NCBI GenBank assembly: GCA_018402565.1
Contig: JAGYIQ010000002.1
Span: forward strand, 186,001-250,000
Length of the DNA stretch: 64,000 nucleotides
Direction: 5' to 3'
Source: Pirellulaceae bacterium
Lineage (GTDB): Bacteria; Planctomycetota; Planctomycetia; Pirellulales; Pirellulaceae
Position 1 is the first letter of the stretch. Every line of letters starts with the position of its first letter. The translations under genes and the position numbers were made by a program. Below are positions 1 to 7,501 of the stretch, in pieces. A model generated the notes under the pieces. The model did no database searches. It worked only from the letters and a program-made list of their open reading frames with translations, and was not told where the DNA came from.

Positions 1-383
1 CCGTGGGTCTCGGTGTCGCCCTCGGTGTCGCAACTGCTCGAGGGGTCGATCAACTCCACTCGCATCGTGGGGGACCCGCAGCAGATCCGCACCCGAGCCC
101 CCAGCAGCAGCCCCAGCCGGTTAGCCTCGGCTTGGATCTCCGCCGCTCCCGCGTCCGGCTCGGCCTCGAGTGCCAGTCGATCCCCGCAGCACCCCCAGCG
201 CCCGAACAGAATCGAGCCCCGCAAAAAATCGACGACCAACTCCCGATCGCCAGTCCCGCGGAACCTGGCCCGCCGCACTTTGCCGGCCTCGATTGCCTCG
301 CGGATTCTGACGACCAGCCAGCTCGGCCATTGGCCCACCTCGAGGGGTTCTGCCTGGTGTAGTTGCTCCGTCGCCTCGCTCAT
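1..383 (-). CDS. hypothetical protein of integrative element (3' end outside window)
   Basis: An open frame runs leftwards from an ATG at 381-383 to the window edge without a stop, giving 127 visible residues and no C terminus. The start has an AGGGAGG stretch about 12 bases upstream. The protein begins MSEATEQLHQAEPLEVGQWP and continues with charged and hydrophobic segments, with several cysteines near the middle (GRWGCCGD, RICCGS). I do not recognise a family. It points the same way as the helicase and integrase to its right, so it is probably cargo or a replication accessory gene of the same element. Codon use is as GC-rich as its neighbours. Confidence 0.5.
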   Translation of the reverse strand, partial: MSEATEQLHQAEPLEVGQWPSWLVVRIREAIEAGKVRRARFRGTGDRELVVDFLRGSILFGRWGCCGDRLALEAEPDAGAAEIQAEANRLGLLLGARVRICCGSPTMRVELIDPSSSCDTEGDTETH

Positions 384-710
384 CGCTCCGTGTCCTCCCT
401 GGTTTGGTTTGCTCTTGGGTTTGCTCTTAGGTTTAAACCTATGTCAAACCGATCCGGTCCCGCGTCCCGGTCTGCCTGGTCATCGCGGAACAGTTCCGCA
501 AAGTTCCGTTCCGTTCCCCGGTTCCCTCGGTCGGGGTCTTGGACGGTCTTGGACGGTCTTGGATTTCTCGAACATCGTCGAACATCGTCGAGCACCTCCC
601 AGCTGGCTGTCGCGGTCGGCCTGGCCCCGCCGCAACCCTCCCCGAATCTGTCATTGGGTGCGTCAGCGTCAGCGAAAGACGCACGCAATGTTTCTGTACA
701 TTCTGTATGT

Positions 711-808
711 GGTGACATGGTGTCACCCCTAAATGTCGCAAATGTCACCCCTAGCTGTCGCAAATGTCACCCCTAGCAATCAGCTCTCGGTGACATGGTG
801 TCACCCCT
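711..808. repeat. iteron-like direct repeats with two 17-bp dyads
   Basis: The 10-mer tgtcacccct occurs at 721, 743, 765 and 799. The first three copies are spaced exactly 22 bp apart and share the flank tgtcgcaaa. Two perfect dyads of the form ggtgaca-tgg-tgtcacc lie at 711-727 and 789-805 and bracket the direct repeats. The cluster sits at the 3' end of the winged-helix gene and beyond the helicase, as expected for an iteron origin or an operator read by that protein. The function is inferred. The stretch 384-710 shows no convincing gene. Confidence 0.6.
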
Positions 809-1111
809 AGGACGCCCCGTTATCTTGTAGGTCCTGGGAATACTGCCACGCTCCTGGCCTGTGACCTCTAGTGCTCCAATCGCAACTAGGTCGTCGATAG
901 TCCTGACGGCCTGGCGTTTACTGATCCCAGCCGCGTCTGCTATTTGCTGGGAGGACGCGCGGAACTCTCCATTTGGCTTGGCGTGCCTCCAGCCGACCAG
1001 CAGCACAACGCGATGGGATAGACTCGGTAGGCGGTGTAGGACCTGGTCAACCAGCAGATTCAGCTGCTCGAACCTCATTCCCGATTTCTGCTTTGCGGTG
1101 GGTCGCTTCAT
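773..1111 (-). CDS. winged-helix DNA-binding protein, putative replication/regulatory protein
   Basis: This is a 112-residue basic protein. Residues about 52-85 read SSQQIADAAGISKRQAVRTI followed by DDLVAIGAL, a clear helix-turn-helix with the wing of a winged-helix fold. Its start overlaps the helicase stop in an ATGA, so the two are translationally coupled. Its last codons lie inside a 17-bp dyad of the iteron cluster. Plasmid and phage replication proteins often have winged-helix domains and bind iterons near their own gene, so a role as initiator, helicase loader or autoregulator is plausible. It is short for a full Rep protein. Only the fold is read directly; the role is inferred. Confidence 0.6.
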   Translation of the reverse strand: MKRPTAKQKSGMRFEQLNLLVDQVLHRLPSLSHRVVLLVGWRHAKPNGEFRASSQQIADAAGISKRQAVRTIDDLVAIGALEVTGQERGSIPRTYKITGRPRGDTMSPRADC

Positions 1112-2439
1112 TGGTCACCCCCGAACGGGTCGAACGCTGCGATTGTCCGGTGCGAAAACTCCATCCTTGGCTTGTCAAACTTGAGGGGAAAATCTTTCAT
1201 GGCCCCGTGGCGATTTTTGCAACACTCGAGCAGGACATCGGTAACGAAACTTTTACCTTCCGATTCTCCGTCCTCCTTGAGAACGTAGGCGGAGTCTAGG
1301 TTAAACTCGATTTCGCTCGACTCGCGGAAAGACGACAATCCCAGAGACTTCGACTCATAGCTCCCTTTTTCGCCTCGCTTGATCGCACTGATCGCCAGAA
1401 CGGACCAGCCGCCGTCAGCAAGCGAACGTAGCAGCGTCATCAGGTCGTCGATTCCGGCTCGCTTTTCAACGCCTGGTGGGGTGAACTTTTGCAAATAGTC
1501 AACAATCAATAGACCTGGTGGAGACTCTTGTAGCATCAGCAACTCGAGATAGCCGGCAGGGTCCACCACCTTTATCCTGGCGACAATGTCACGCATGTTC
1601 TCGAGGGCATCAATCGCCTTGCGTCTCTCCTCCGGCTCCATGTCGTTATGCCGCAGTTTCTTGTAGCTGATCCGCGTGTCGCGTGAAATGATCCGATTGA
1701 GAATGACATCGAAAGACGTGTCCGCTGGCGCGATGTACGCGATGAGTGACGGGTCCAGCTTCAACGCATCGAACGTAACTTGAAGGGCAAGGGCGGTTTT
1801 GCCTGCTCCTGGTGGCGCACCCAGCCCCATTATCAAACCTGGCCCGATTTCCAACCCCTCGAGGGCGGAGCAGGTCGGCAGCAACGGCCGCACTTTGCAG
1901 CTGGCAATCTCGACCAGTTTTCGGTCAAGCCACTCAACCCCAGAGCGGAGCCCCGTTGCTTTTGGCTCTGGCGTCGTTTGAGTCAACCGCGTCAACTTGC
2001 CGACCAGTTCCGATACATCGTCACCACGGTCGTGCAGCGACTTTAGGTCGGCAATTAAAATCCGCTCTTGGTCTTTCTGGTATGCCTCGCGTATTTTGTC
2101 GGCAAAGTAATCAACAAATGCGCCGTTTGCCGACCGCTCCAACACCTTCTCGACAAACGGCATGTTGTAGGCGTCCGCCGCCTTCCGAATCATCCGCTCG
2201 AAAAATGCGTCAACAGGAGAGATACCACTGGCCCACAAACCTCCTATTGCCTCATAGACTTCTGCGACCCCATCGCCGATGAACATGGCTTTTGTCACGC
2301 CACGGCCCCGTGGGTCAACTCGACCAGCAACGACCGACTGTAGGAAACGTATCTCGTTTTCGATCCTTGTCGTCTGCGTTTCTTCAGGTGCAAACGCCAG
2401 GCGATTTTTCTTGCCATTTGTCGTGCTTTGTGTTATCAT
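1108..2439 (-). CDS. DnaB-like replicative helicase of the integrative element
   Basis: This 443-residue protein has an N-terminal helical region (about 25-150) and a RecA-like ATPase core. The Walker A motif GAPPGAGKT is at 207-215. The Walker B motif LLIVDYLQ is at 310-317, with the DYLQ wording typical of DnaB. The tail contains CCKNRHG, like the KNR-G arginine-finger segment of DnaB C-terminal domains. It would unwind DNA ahead of an element-encoded or host replisome. It is coupled by ATGA overlap to the winged-helix gene and lies next to iteron-like repeats, suggesting that the element replicates at some stage. A hairpin lies in its 5' leader. Chromosomal DnaB is normally somewhat longer, so this is probably the mobile-element version. 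Confidence 0.75.
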   Translation of the reverse strand: MITQSTTNGKKNRLAFAPEETQTTRIENEIRFLQSVVAGRVDPRGRGVTKAMFIGDGVAEVYEAIGGLWASGISPVDAFFERMIRKAADAYNMPFVEKVLERSANGAFVDYFADKIREAYQKDQERILIADLKSLHDRGDDVSELVGKLTRLTQTTPEPKATGLRSGVEWLDRKLVEIASCKVRPLLPTCSALEGLEIGPGLIMGLGAPPGAGKTALALQVTFDALKLDPSLIAYIAPADTSFDVILNRIISRDTRISYKKLRHNDMEPEERRKAIDALENMRDIVARIKVVDPAGYLELLMLQESPPGLLIVDYLQKFTPPGVEKRAGIDDLMTLLRSLADGGWSVLAISAIKRGEKGSYESKSLGLSSFRESSEIEFNLDSAYVLKEDGESEGKSFVTDVLLECCKNRHGAMKDFPLKFDKPRMEFSHRTIAAFDPFGGDQ

Positions 2440-2473
2440 TTAGCTGCACTTGTTGTGTGGTGCGAAAATCCTT

Positions 2474-2506
2474 AGGTCGGCCGTTGCGAGCGGTCGGCCT
2501 TTTTTG
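2474..2506 (+). terminator. hairpin with T6, in the leader of the helicase gene (opposite strand)
   Basis: The arms aggtcggccg (2474-2483) and cggtcggcct (2491-2500) pair with wobble over 10 bp around a 7-base loop. They are followed by TTTTTT on the plus strand. No plus-strand gene precedes it. On the minus strand it lies about 35 bases upstream of the helicase start, so it may block antisense transcription or act as a leader structure. Confidence 0.5.
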
Positions 2507-2630
2507 TTTTTCCTACAAAACCGCGTCCTTGCGGTCGGTTGCGCAACGCTGCGCCGTCATCGCCTCCGTTTGGTGGTCGCAACGGTCGCGGACTGTGCCG
2601 GCCGTGTGACTCGCTTGGGGTGTCGGGTGT

Positions 2631-2888
2631 CTACCATCGCCGAGCCCTCCCCATCGACTGCTCGAGTAGATCGTGGGCGGTCTCGTATGCTTGCGGTGTC
2701 GCCAGCTCGGGATCTCGAGCCCCCCATCCGACGATCCGCCGCAGCTCGGCCGACAATCGGTTGAAACCTCGCCAGTCCGACCGCCTCAGCAGATGGGCGC
2801 GGCTCAGGATCGGCCACACTTGCGGGTGTGCCAGTAGCGTCTGGCGTAGTCGGCTTGTGTTGCTTTGTCTTGGCTTTTGCAGTATCAT
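2631..2888 (-). CDS. hypothetical small protein of integrative element
   Basis: This is an 85-residue basic protein beginning MILQKPRQSNTSRLRQTLLA. I chose the ATG at 2888 because the frame upstream runs through a hairpin and an intergenic leader. It is rich in arginine and leucine, with RAHLLRRSDWRGFNRLSAEL in the middle, and has no cysteine pairs or membrane segment. No family is recognised. It lies between the helicase and an excisionase-like HTH gene on the same strand, and its leader carries the same kind of hairpin as the helicase and integrase genes. Coding status rests on strand, spacing and composition only. Confidence 0.45.
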   Translation of the reverse strand: MILQKPRQSNTSRLRQTLLAHPQVWPILSRAHLLRRSDWRGFNRLSAELRRIVGWGARDPELATPQAYETAHDLLEQSMGRARRW

Positions 2889-2923
2889 TTCGGGTGCTTC
2901 TCGTGACGGAGCAACGGAATGGA

Positions 2924-2956
2924 GGGTCGCCGGCCTAGTGCTGGCGGCCCTTTTTT
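2924..2956 (+). terminator. hairpin with T6, in the leader of the 85-residue gene (opposite strand)
   Basis: The arms gggtcgccggc (2924-2934) and gctggcggccc (2940-2950) pair over 11 bp with two wobbles around a 5-base loop, followed by TTTTTT on plus. It lies between the HTH gene stop (2969) and the next minus-strand start (2888), and has the same architecture as the hairpins at 2474 and 5247. Confidence 0.5.
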
Positions 2957-2968
2957 GTTGGGTGTGAT

Positions 2969-3217
2969 CTAAACCCACTTTTTCAACGGCTTAGGGATCG
3001 CTCGACGGGTCCGCTTTGGCGCGGTCGCTTGCGTCTGGTTGGACCTACTGTCCAAAAATCGTTGAAGGTCATCGGGTGCGACCTTCCACCGTGGGCGGTC
3101 TCCCTCGCTCAGATTGCTTGCCTTGAGTGCGCCCGATTGAATCCAGCTCAAAACTCGGCTTGCGTGGGTGCCCAGAATCTTGGCGACCTGGGGCGGTGTT
3201 AAGAATCGTTCAATCAT
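2969..3217 (-). CDS. helix-turn-helix protein, excisionase/MerR-like
   Basis: This is an 82-residue protein. The segment LTPPQVAKILGTHASRVLSW (residues about 6-25), followed by IQSGALKASNLSEG and a basic RPRWKVAPDDLQRFL stretch, is the classic small HTH_17-type fold of excisionases and helix-turn-helix domain proteins. The tail is strongly basic (KRTRRAIPKPLKKW). Located near a tyrosine recombinase, it is the best candidate for a directionality factor. Its start overlaps the stop of the 62-residue gene in an ATGA. The fold is clear; the excisionase role is inferred from context. Confidence 0.65.
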   Translation of the reverse strand: MIERFLTPPQVAKILGTHASRVLSWIQSGALKASNLSEGDRPRWKVAPDDLQRFLDSRSNQTQATAPKRTRRAIPKPLKKWV

Positions 3218-3402
3218 TGGTCCGCCCTCCGCAGATCGAACCCCAGCCGCCTCAGCTGCTCCCGCGCTTTGGTTTCGGTGGTCCGGTTGCCTCGTTTGAT
3301 CGCGTAAACCAGAGTAGCGGCCCAGTAGGCTGGGTCATCCCACCCGATCGCGTCAGTGTCGATCGGCGTTTTGGTTTTCTTCGGTGTCGTTTTCGTGGTC
3401 AT
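3214..3402 (-). CDS. hypothetical small protein coupled to the HTH gene
   Basis: This is a 62-residue protein beginning MTTKTTPKKTKTPIDTDAIG with a lysine/threonine-rich head and an amphipathic tail, TTETKAREQLRRLGFDLRRA. Its stop overlaps the HTH gene start by 4 bases (ATGA), which supports co-translation. An AGGGTT stretch lies just upstream of the ATG. No family is recognised. Confidence 0.45.
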   Translation of the reverse strand: MTTKTTPKKTKTPIDTDAIGWDDPAYWAATLVYAIKRGNRTTETKAREQLRRLGFDLRRADQ

Positions 3403-3466
3403 GTGTGAACCCTCCGTATGACCACGGCCGATTTCAATTCTCCGTCATTCTTTTCAATAAAAACGC

Positions 3467-3489
3467 AAAAACCCCGGGGAAACCGGGGT
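3467..3489 (-). terminator. Rho-independent terminator after the 161-residue gene
   Basis: On the minus strand, accccgg and ccggggt pair over 7 bp around a 5-base loop and run into TTTT. It lies 40 bases beyond the stop of the 3529-4014 gene and before the start at 3402, so it separates two transcription units. A near-repeat of about 28 bp flanks it, at 3432-3461 and 3509-3538. Confidence 0.55.
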
Positions 3490-3528
3490 AAAAATTGCTT
3501 TGGATTTTTTCAATTCGGCGTCATTCTT

Positions 3529-4014
3529 TCAATTCCGCCGCCGGTTTGCGTCCTGGAATTGGTCAATCCAACGCCTCGCCGTCGATTCCGAAACCCCGAC
3601 CAGATCCGCAGCCTCGGCGGGAGAGTCAACCATCGTTGGATGGTCCCGCAGCTTGGCCAGCAACAGAGCCTTTTTGGCTTTGGCTTCGTCCGCCGGCAAT
3701 CGGCCCCGCTTTTGGCCTTGCCGCTCTGGGGTCGCGTCCGGTGTCTGATCGGTTGGGGGTGCTGGCTCTTGCCCGACCTCGGCCTCGGCCGCAGCTGTCC
3801 GCCGTCGCGTAAGCTCGCCCTCGACCAGCAGTTGAACCTGGGGGAGGGGTCGGTCTAGGATCGCGGGTCCGAACAGCTCGACGGCCGCCGCGTACCATTC
3901 CGCCGGGGTCTCGTATGGCCAGATCCCCGCTCCTGCCTTGAACCGCTCGGCTCGTAGGTGGGAATCGGTCAGCGCGTCAACAAGTGCTTGTAGGGGTTTG
4001 GGTTTCTCGCTCAT
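3529..4014 (-). CDS. hypothetical protein with C-terminal helix-turn-helix
   Basis: This is a 161-residue protein whose start overlaps the integrase stop (ATGA), so it is translated right after the recombinase. The N-terminal half contains IWPYETPAEWYAAAVELFGP. A Pro/Glu/Arg-rich linker follows. The C terminus (about 122-156) reads DHPTMVDSPAEAADLVGVSE followed by STARRWIDQF, a helix-turn-helix resembling transposase or resolvase-type HTH domains. It may be an accessory DNA-binding factor for integration or a regulator. The family is not identified. Confidence 0.5.
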   Translation of the reverse strand: MSEKPKPLQALVDALTDSHLRAERFKAGAGIWPYETPAEWYAAAVELFGPAILDRPLPQVQLLVEGELTRRRTAAAEAEVGQEPAPPTDQTPDATPERQGQKRGRLPADEAKAKKALLLAKLRDHPTMVDSPAEAADLVGVSESTARRWIDQFQDANRRRN

Positions 4015-5210
4015 TGTGCCACCCCCTCGCTCGCCGTGGCCTCGGTCTCGGTGGTCTCGGTCAGCAGCCAGCCGCGTACATGCTCGGAAACGGCCCTTAA
4101 CCGATCGTCCCCGATCCGCTCCCGGTAATGATCGCTGATCGACCCGCTCGCGTGCCCCATGATCGCAGAGACCGCCACAAAATCGCGTGTCTCGTCGCCA
4201 ACGGTTTGGAATACATGCCGTAGCGTGTAGTGGGTCTTGCCCTTGCCGACGATTCCCACCCGCTTGGCCAGCTTGGCAAACTCGCTCGAGAGTGCGCCCT
4301 GGTGTGTCCAGTCGCGGCCGTACTTCGTGATAAACAGCACTTCGGACAATGTGGCGTCTTTAGGCTCGGGCCTGGCCTGGATCGCGCCAGTGATCGCCTG
4401 GCGAGTTTCTGGCCACAACCAACAGCGCCGCATGATCCCCGTCTTACTGCGTGGCACGTTCAACCACTCCCCAGCCACCTGGTCAAGTCGTAGCTTGGCC
4501 AGATCGGTGGCCCCGAGCCCGCAGTTGATCCCCAGCCAGATCTGCGCCGCAACTTGGGGGCTCGCTCCGTCAATCAATTTTCGGACTTCGGCGGGGGTGA
4601 ACATGCGAACCGTAGCGGTCCGGTGTTTCGTGAGAACCGTTTTCGACGGCTTCTTGAACTCCGTTCCCCAGAGTTTGCTTAGGGATCGCTCGAGCAGCCC
4701 GTTTTTGTCGGCATAGTTGAAGATCGCCCGCACCCTGGCAACGTGGCCTTCTAGGCTCTTGGGTCCCTGCCCCTTGGCAAACTTGGACCGCAATCGGGCA
4801 AAGTCAGCTGGGCACAATTGCTCGACGGAAGCCTGTTTCCCGAGAACACTTGCCACGACTTTGGCCGCCGCGTGATAGTCCCTCAGCGTCCCCGCTGTGA
4901 GTTCCCCCGATTCGACCAGCCGCTCCCTGGAGTCCAAAAACAGATCGCACAACTGGCCGACCGTCAGCGCGTCCGGGTCGTGTTGCCTCGGTGTCCGACC
5001 AGCCAGCAGATCGTCTCGCTGGTCTAGCCACTTGTTGAGAGCCCCTTTTGGGTCGTCCCAGACCCCGAAATAGAACAGCTTGCCGCGTACCTTTTTCACC
5101 CACTGGCCGCAAACGTGCGGAAACAGTGGGAAGTCTTTACGGGGTTTCTTCGGCTTAGCCGGTTTGGCCTTGGCTTTGGCCCTGGCGGGTGTAGAATGGC
5201 CCTTGCTCAT
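4011..5210 (-). CDS. tyrosine-type recombinase/integrase
   Basis: This 399-residue integrase has a very basic N terminus (KAKAKPAKPKKPRKD), an arm/core-binding region (about 80-190) and a C-terminal catalytic domain. I see H-x-x-x-R as HYTLRH (Arg about 331), the GH of IMGHAS (His about 353) and the nucleophile in DHYRER (Tyr about 362). The place where box I normally has Gly-Leu-Arg reads NCGLGATDL (about 229-237), so the first catalytic arginine is not obvious. I start at the ATG at 5210, which has AGGAG nine bases upstream. An upstream in-frame ATG at 5258 falls inside a hairpin. The gene reads away from the adjacent tRNA-Arg and heads the element to its left. Confidence 0.85.
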   Translation of the reverse strand: MSKGHSTPARAKAKAKPAKPKKPRKDFPLFPHVCGQWVKKVRGKLFYFGVWDDPKGALNKWLDQRDDLLAGRTPRQHDPDALTVGQLCDLFLDSRERLVESGELTAGTLRDYHAAAKVVASVLGKQASVEQLCPADFARLRSKFAKGQGPKSLEGHVARVRAIFNYADKNGLLERSLSKLWGTEFKKPSKTVLTKHRTATVRMFTPAEVRKLIDGASPQVAAQIWLGINCGLGATDLAKLRLDQVAGEWLNVPRSKTGIMRRCWLWPETRQAITGAIQARPEPKDATLSEVLFITKYGRDWTHQGALSSEFAKLAKRVGIVGKGKTHYTLRHVFQTVGDETRDFVAVSAIMGHASGSISDHYRERIGDDRLRAVSEHVRGWLLTETTETEATASEGVAQ

Positions 5211-5246
5211 CGCGTTTGCTCCTGGAAAGTGGGAACGTGGTAGCGT

Positions 5247-5284
5247 GCCGCCCAGCATTTAACGGATGCTGGGTGGCGTTTTTT
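5247..5284 (+). terminator. hairpin with T6 between tRNA-Arg and the integrase start
   Basis: The arms gccgcccagcat (5247-5258) and atgctgggtggc (5266-5277) pair over 12 bp with one wobble, followed by GTTTTTT on plus. It lies in the integrase leader on the minus strand and matches the hairpins at 2474 and 2924 in geometry. Confidence 0.5.
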
Positions 5285-5376
5285 CCGCTTCCGGGTGTGG
5301 TCGCGGGTGTGGTCAGTAGAATAACAACTTACCCGCTTGCTGAAAACACCCCAAAAACACCGAGAAAAACCCACCC

Positions 5377-5450
5377 GCCCCGGTAGCTCAGCTGGATAGA
5401 GCAACTGACTTCTAATCAGTAGGTCGCAGGTTCGAATCCTGCTCGGGGTA
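5377..5450 (+). tRNA. tRNA-Arg (anticodon TCT)
   Basis: A full cloverleaf is readable. The acceptor GCCCCGG pairs with TCGGGGT (wobbles at both ends). The D arm is GCTC/GAGC, the anticodon stem ACTGA/TCAGT encloses CTTCTAA (anticodon TCT, reads AGA), and the T arm GCAGG-TTCGAAT-CCTGC is perfect. The discriminator base is A and CCA is not encoded. Recombinase genes lie on both sides, which marks it as an integration hot spot. Confidence 0.95.
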
Positions 5451-5793
5451 TCCCTGCCATATCGAATTCGGGGGGATTTTGATTTTCCTCAGGGAAATCG
5501 CGATTTAGGGTCCGCTGGTTTCCGCTGGATTCGGTGGTTTCCGCTAACGATGTCCCCACCAGCTGCCCCACCCCAAACGTCGAGGCGGCGGCCAGATAAC
5601 TGTCTTTGACATTCAAGTAGTGCTTCAAAGCGATCTCTTCGCTATTGCCCAACCAGGCGACGACCACGTGGGGTGCAAACTCCTCAAACAGATCCGTCTC
5701 CAATGACCCACGCAGGTTGTGAAACAATCGTGGCCAGGGCTCGACCTCCGCTCGCTTCAAGATTCGTAGAAACTCGGTCCGCAGGTTCGCTGT
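5416..5793 (-). pseudogene. C-terminal remnant of a second tyrosine recombinase
   Basis: About 125 residues remain, beginning TANLRTEFLRILKRAEVEPW. The fragment shows the box II-like FHNLRGS, the WLGNS segment and the KHYLNVKDSY tyrosine motif of a recombinase catalytic domain, but no N-terminal half. Its frame runs into the antisense of the tRNA 3' end, giving the tail RAGFEPATY, a usual result when an integrase gene abuts a tRNA attachment site. It is therefore probably the relic of an element that used this tRNA on its 3' side. Upstream the frame becomes unrelated sequence. Confidence 0.7.
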
Positions 5794-5837
5794 GCCGATT
5801 TGGTATCGACTAATGCACCGATCGACCTCGGGATCAA

Positions 5838-6095
5838 AGGCATCTTCCAAGTACCGACCCAATCGGTGGCCAGAACATGCGGGCCTTGTCGGTTACCCAT
5901 CGCCTTGAGATACGCGGGGCCCGCATCGGTCATCACACGAGCGGGGCTGGTACTGGTATCGAGCTCCGTGCCGAACTCCAGGAGCTTTGTCGGCTGCCAG
6001 TCGGATTCGAGCACCCACGCCATAATCAAAGCTGCTCCGGGGATGGGAATACCGACCTGAATCGCGGTTGCGTGCGTTCGCTCTTCGGACAGCAC
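5838..6095 (-). pseudogene. N-terminal remnant of a HipA-like kinase
   Basis: The stretch of about 86 residues includes TSPARVMTDAGPAYLKAMGN followed by RQGPHVLATDWVGTW. This resembles the start of HipA_2-type kinase domains (lysine in AYLKAMGN, then GPH-LA-E-VGT). After VGTW the frame turns into unrelated sequence next to the recombinase remnant, so the gene has lost most of its body. HipA-type kinases phosphorylate tRNA synthetases or other targets in toxin-antitoxin settings, but this fragment cannot be active. The family match is from memory of the motif and is tentative. Confidence 0.4.
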
Positions 6096-6098
6096 GAG

Positions 6099-6411
6099 CT
6101 TTGGCTTGCCGGAGTAGATCTTGGCGATTACTGCGACTCAGAGTTGGCCACAGCGCGACCAGATTGGTCAGTGTTTGGTCCTGTTTTCTGCTGCCTTCCG
6201 CTGCCGATGCCCCCACCCCTTGCCCCACCGTACGCTTTTCACCCCTGTTTTCTCGGGGTGGTTCACGTCCCGCCTCGGCTATCGCAAGGGAAAAGTCCTC
6301 CGAAGTCAGTGAGCGACAGAAAGCGACAAGTGCCCCAATGGCGTTCACGCCACGGTTTGGCTGTGACAAAGTCACTCGCTCATTAAAAGCTCTAAACTTC
6401 TGCGGTACCAT
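6099..6411 (-). pseudogene. possible remnant of an integrase-neighbour gene
   Basis: A minus frame beginning MVPQKFRAFN contains a short segment, TLTNLVALWPTLSRSNRQDL (about 80-99). This resembles the short downstream partner often seen beside planctomycete integrases (a DPxLxxLxxxWPxLxxxxR pattern). The rest has no recognisable content and ends in another frame of the kinase remnant. I treat it as decayed sequence of the same former element. Confidence 0.3.
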
Positions 6412-7201
6412 TACATTTTGGGTAACCAGTGCAGCCCCAAAACTGGCCGCCGGCGTTCCGGCCGGCTTTCGCGGTTCGCAGTGCCATCAGGGCGCCGCAA
6501 TATGGGCACAGGGGCGGTGCCTGCGGCGGTGTCTGCGGCGTGACCGATCCATCAGTATTAGGGACACGGGCTTCTGCCCGCTTGTTCAGCCGAGCTCTGG
6601 CCAATTGTTCGCTGTAGCCACCTTCGTTGATAAACAGTTGTTCCAGAGTGTCCAATTGTTGATCCAATAGGAAGTTCGCTTGGTGGATGATGCAAATGAC
6701 CGCGTTGGCTCGCACGGCCGGGTCCGGGTGCTCCAACCATGGGGAATACAATTGCCACCGCTGGTGGTCTTTGAGCCTGGTGAGATCCGCCTGATCGGAC
6801 TGATCGGACCGATCACGATCTGTCTGAACCGACCGATCCGACCGATCTTTTTTTTTCACGAAGGCCACCTTTCGTACGGCCCAGGCTTCTGGGCTATCGG
6901 GTTCCCATTGGGTGAGATGCCGATGGCGGAGGTAATCTTCGAAGTCCAGCAGTAGTTCTTCCAAGCTGGAGCGGGCGACATTGACCAAACGCAATTCCGT
7001 TTGCGAAGACGTTGCACCCGCGCGGGAGCCTTCAGCAATATTTTGACGTCCCGACCGAGCGGCCTGGACCATTTGGTCGACGGTACGTGAGCGGCTATCG
7101 ACAAACTTTTCGCAGAACCACACGGTCGCGTCGTAGATAATGGTCGCCGTTTGAAAGGACGCCAGTTGCCGATATCCACCCGATTTCCGAATCCGAGTCA
7201 T
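6392..7201 (-). CDS. four-helix-bundle suffix-domain protein with topoisomerase-type zinc finger
   Basis: This is a 269-residue protein with two parts. The N-terminal segment RSGRQNIAEGSRA then ELRLVNVARSSLEELLLDFE matches the four-helix-bundle (S23/IVP-like) family. The C terminus has CPYCGALMALR and FWGCTGYPKC, a C4 zinc ribbon like those at the end of DNA topoisomerase I. I start at the ATG at 7201 because AGGAG precedes it by 7 bases. The region encoded by 6784-6847 reads as repeated DRSDRS/DQSDQ and is related to the 9-bp satellite at 7502-8026, so satellite-like DNA appears to have inserted in frame. The cellular role of this family is not known to me. Confidence 0.65.
   Translation of the reverse strand: MTRIRKSGGYRQLASFQTATIIYDATVWFCEKFVDSRSRTVDQMVQAARSGRQNIAEGSRAGATSSQTELRLVNVARSSLEELLLDFEDYLRHRHLTQWEPDSPEAWAVRKVAFVKKKDRSDRSVQTDRDRSDQSDQADLTRLKDHQRWQLYSPWLEHPDPAVRANAVICIIHQANFLLDQQLDTLEQLFINEGGYSEQLARARLNKRAEARVPNTDGSVTPQTPPQAPPLCPYCGALMALRTAKAGRNAGGQFWGCTGYPKCNGTAEV
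6784..6847. repeat. short block of GATC-containing 9-bp-type repeats inside a gene
   Basis: Imperfect copies of a tgatcgga/ccgatc unit occur here in frame within the four-helix-bundle gene and encode an Asp-Arg-Ser/Asp-Gln-Ser run. The motif matches the large satellite that starts about 650 bp away. Confidence 0.6.
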
Positions 7202-7501
7202 GAGTGTGCTCCTAAAAAAGGTCCCGTCCCAACCCAAAATCCGAGCACAGTAATGTGACACATCAGGTCACTCTGAGGGAGATTTTCCCATGGAATACGT
7301 AGCCTCGTGGGTCCTTCCGGGACTCGCCGTTAGGAGCAGGGAAGAAAAACGGACGGGGGGGGATGGCACTGCTGCAACGTAAGTCCTTTCGGGGAGGAGA
7401 ATTACGTCTTTCTGGTCTATCTCGGCGGATGCCCCTGATTCTACTTCGAGAAGAAATCAGACAACACTGAACCTAATGAGCAGTCGGCGATCGACATCTC
7501 G

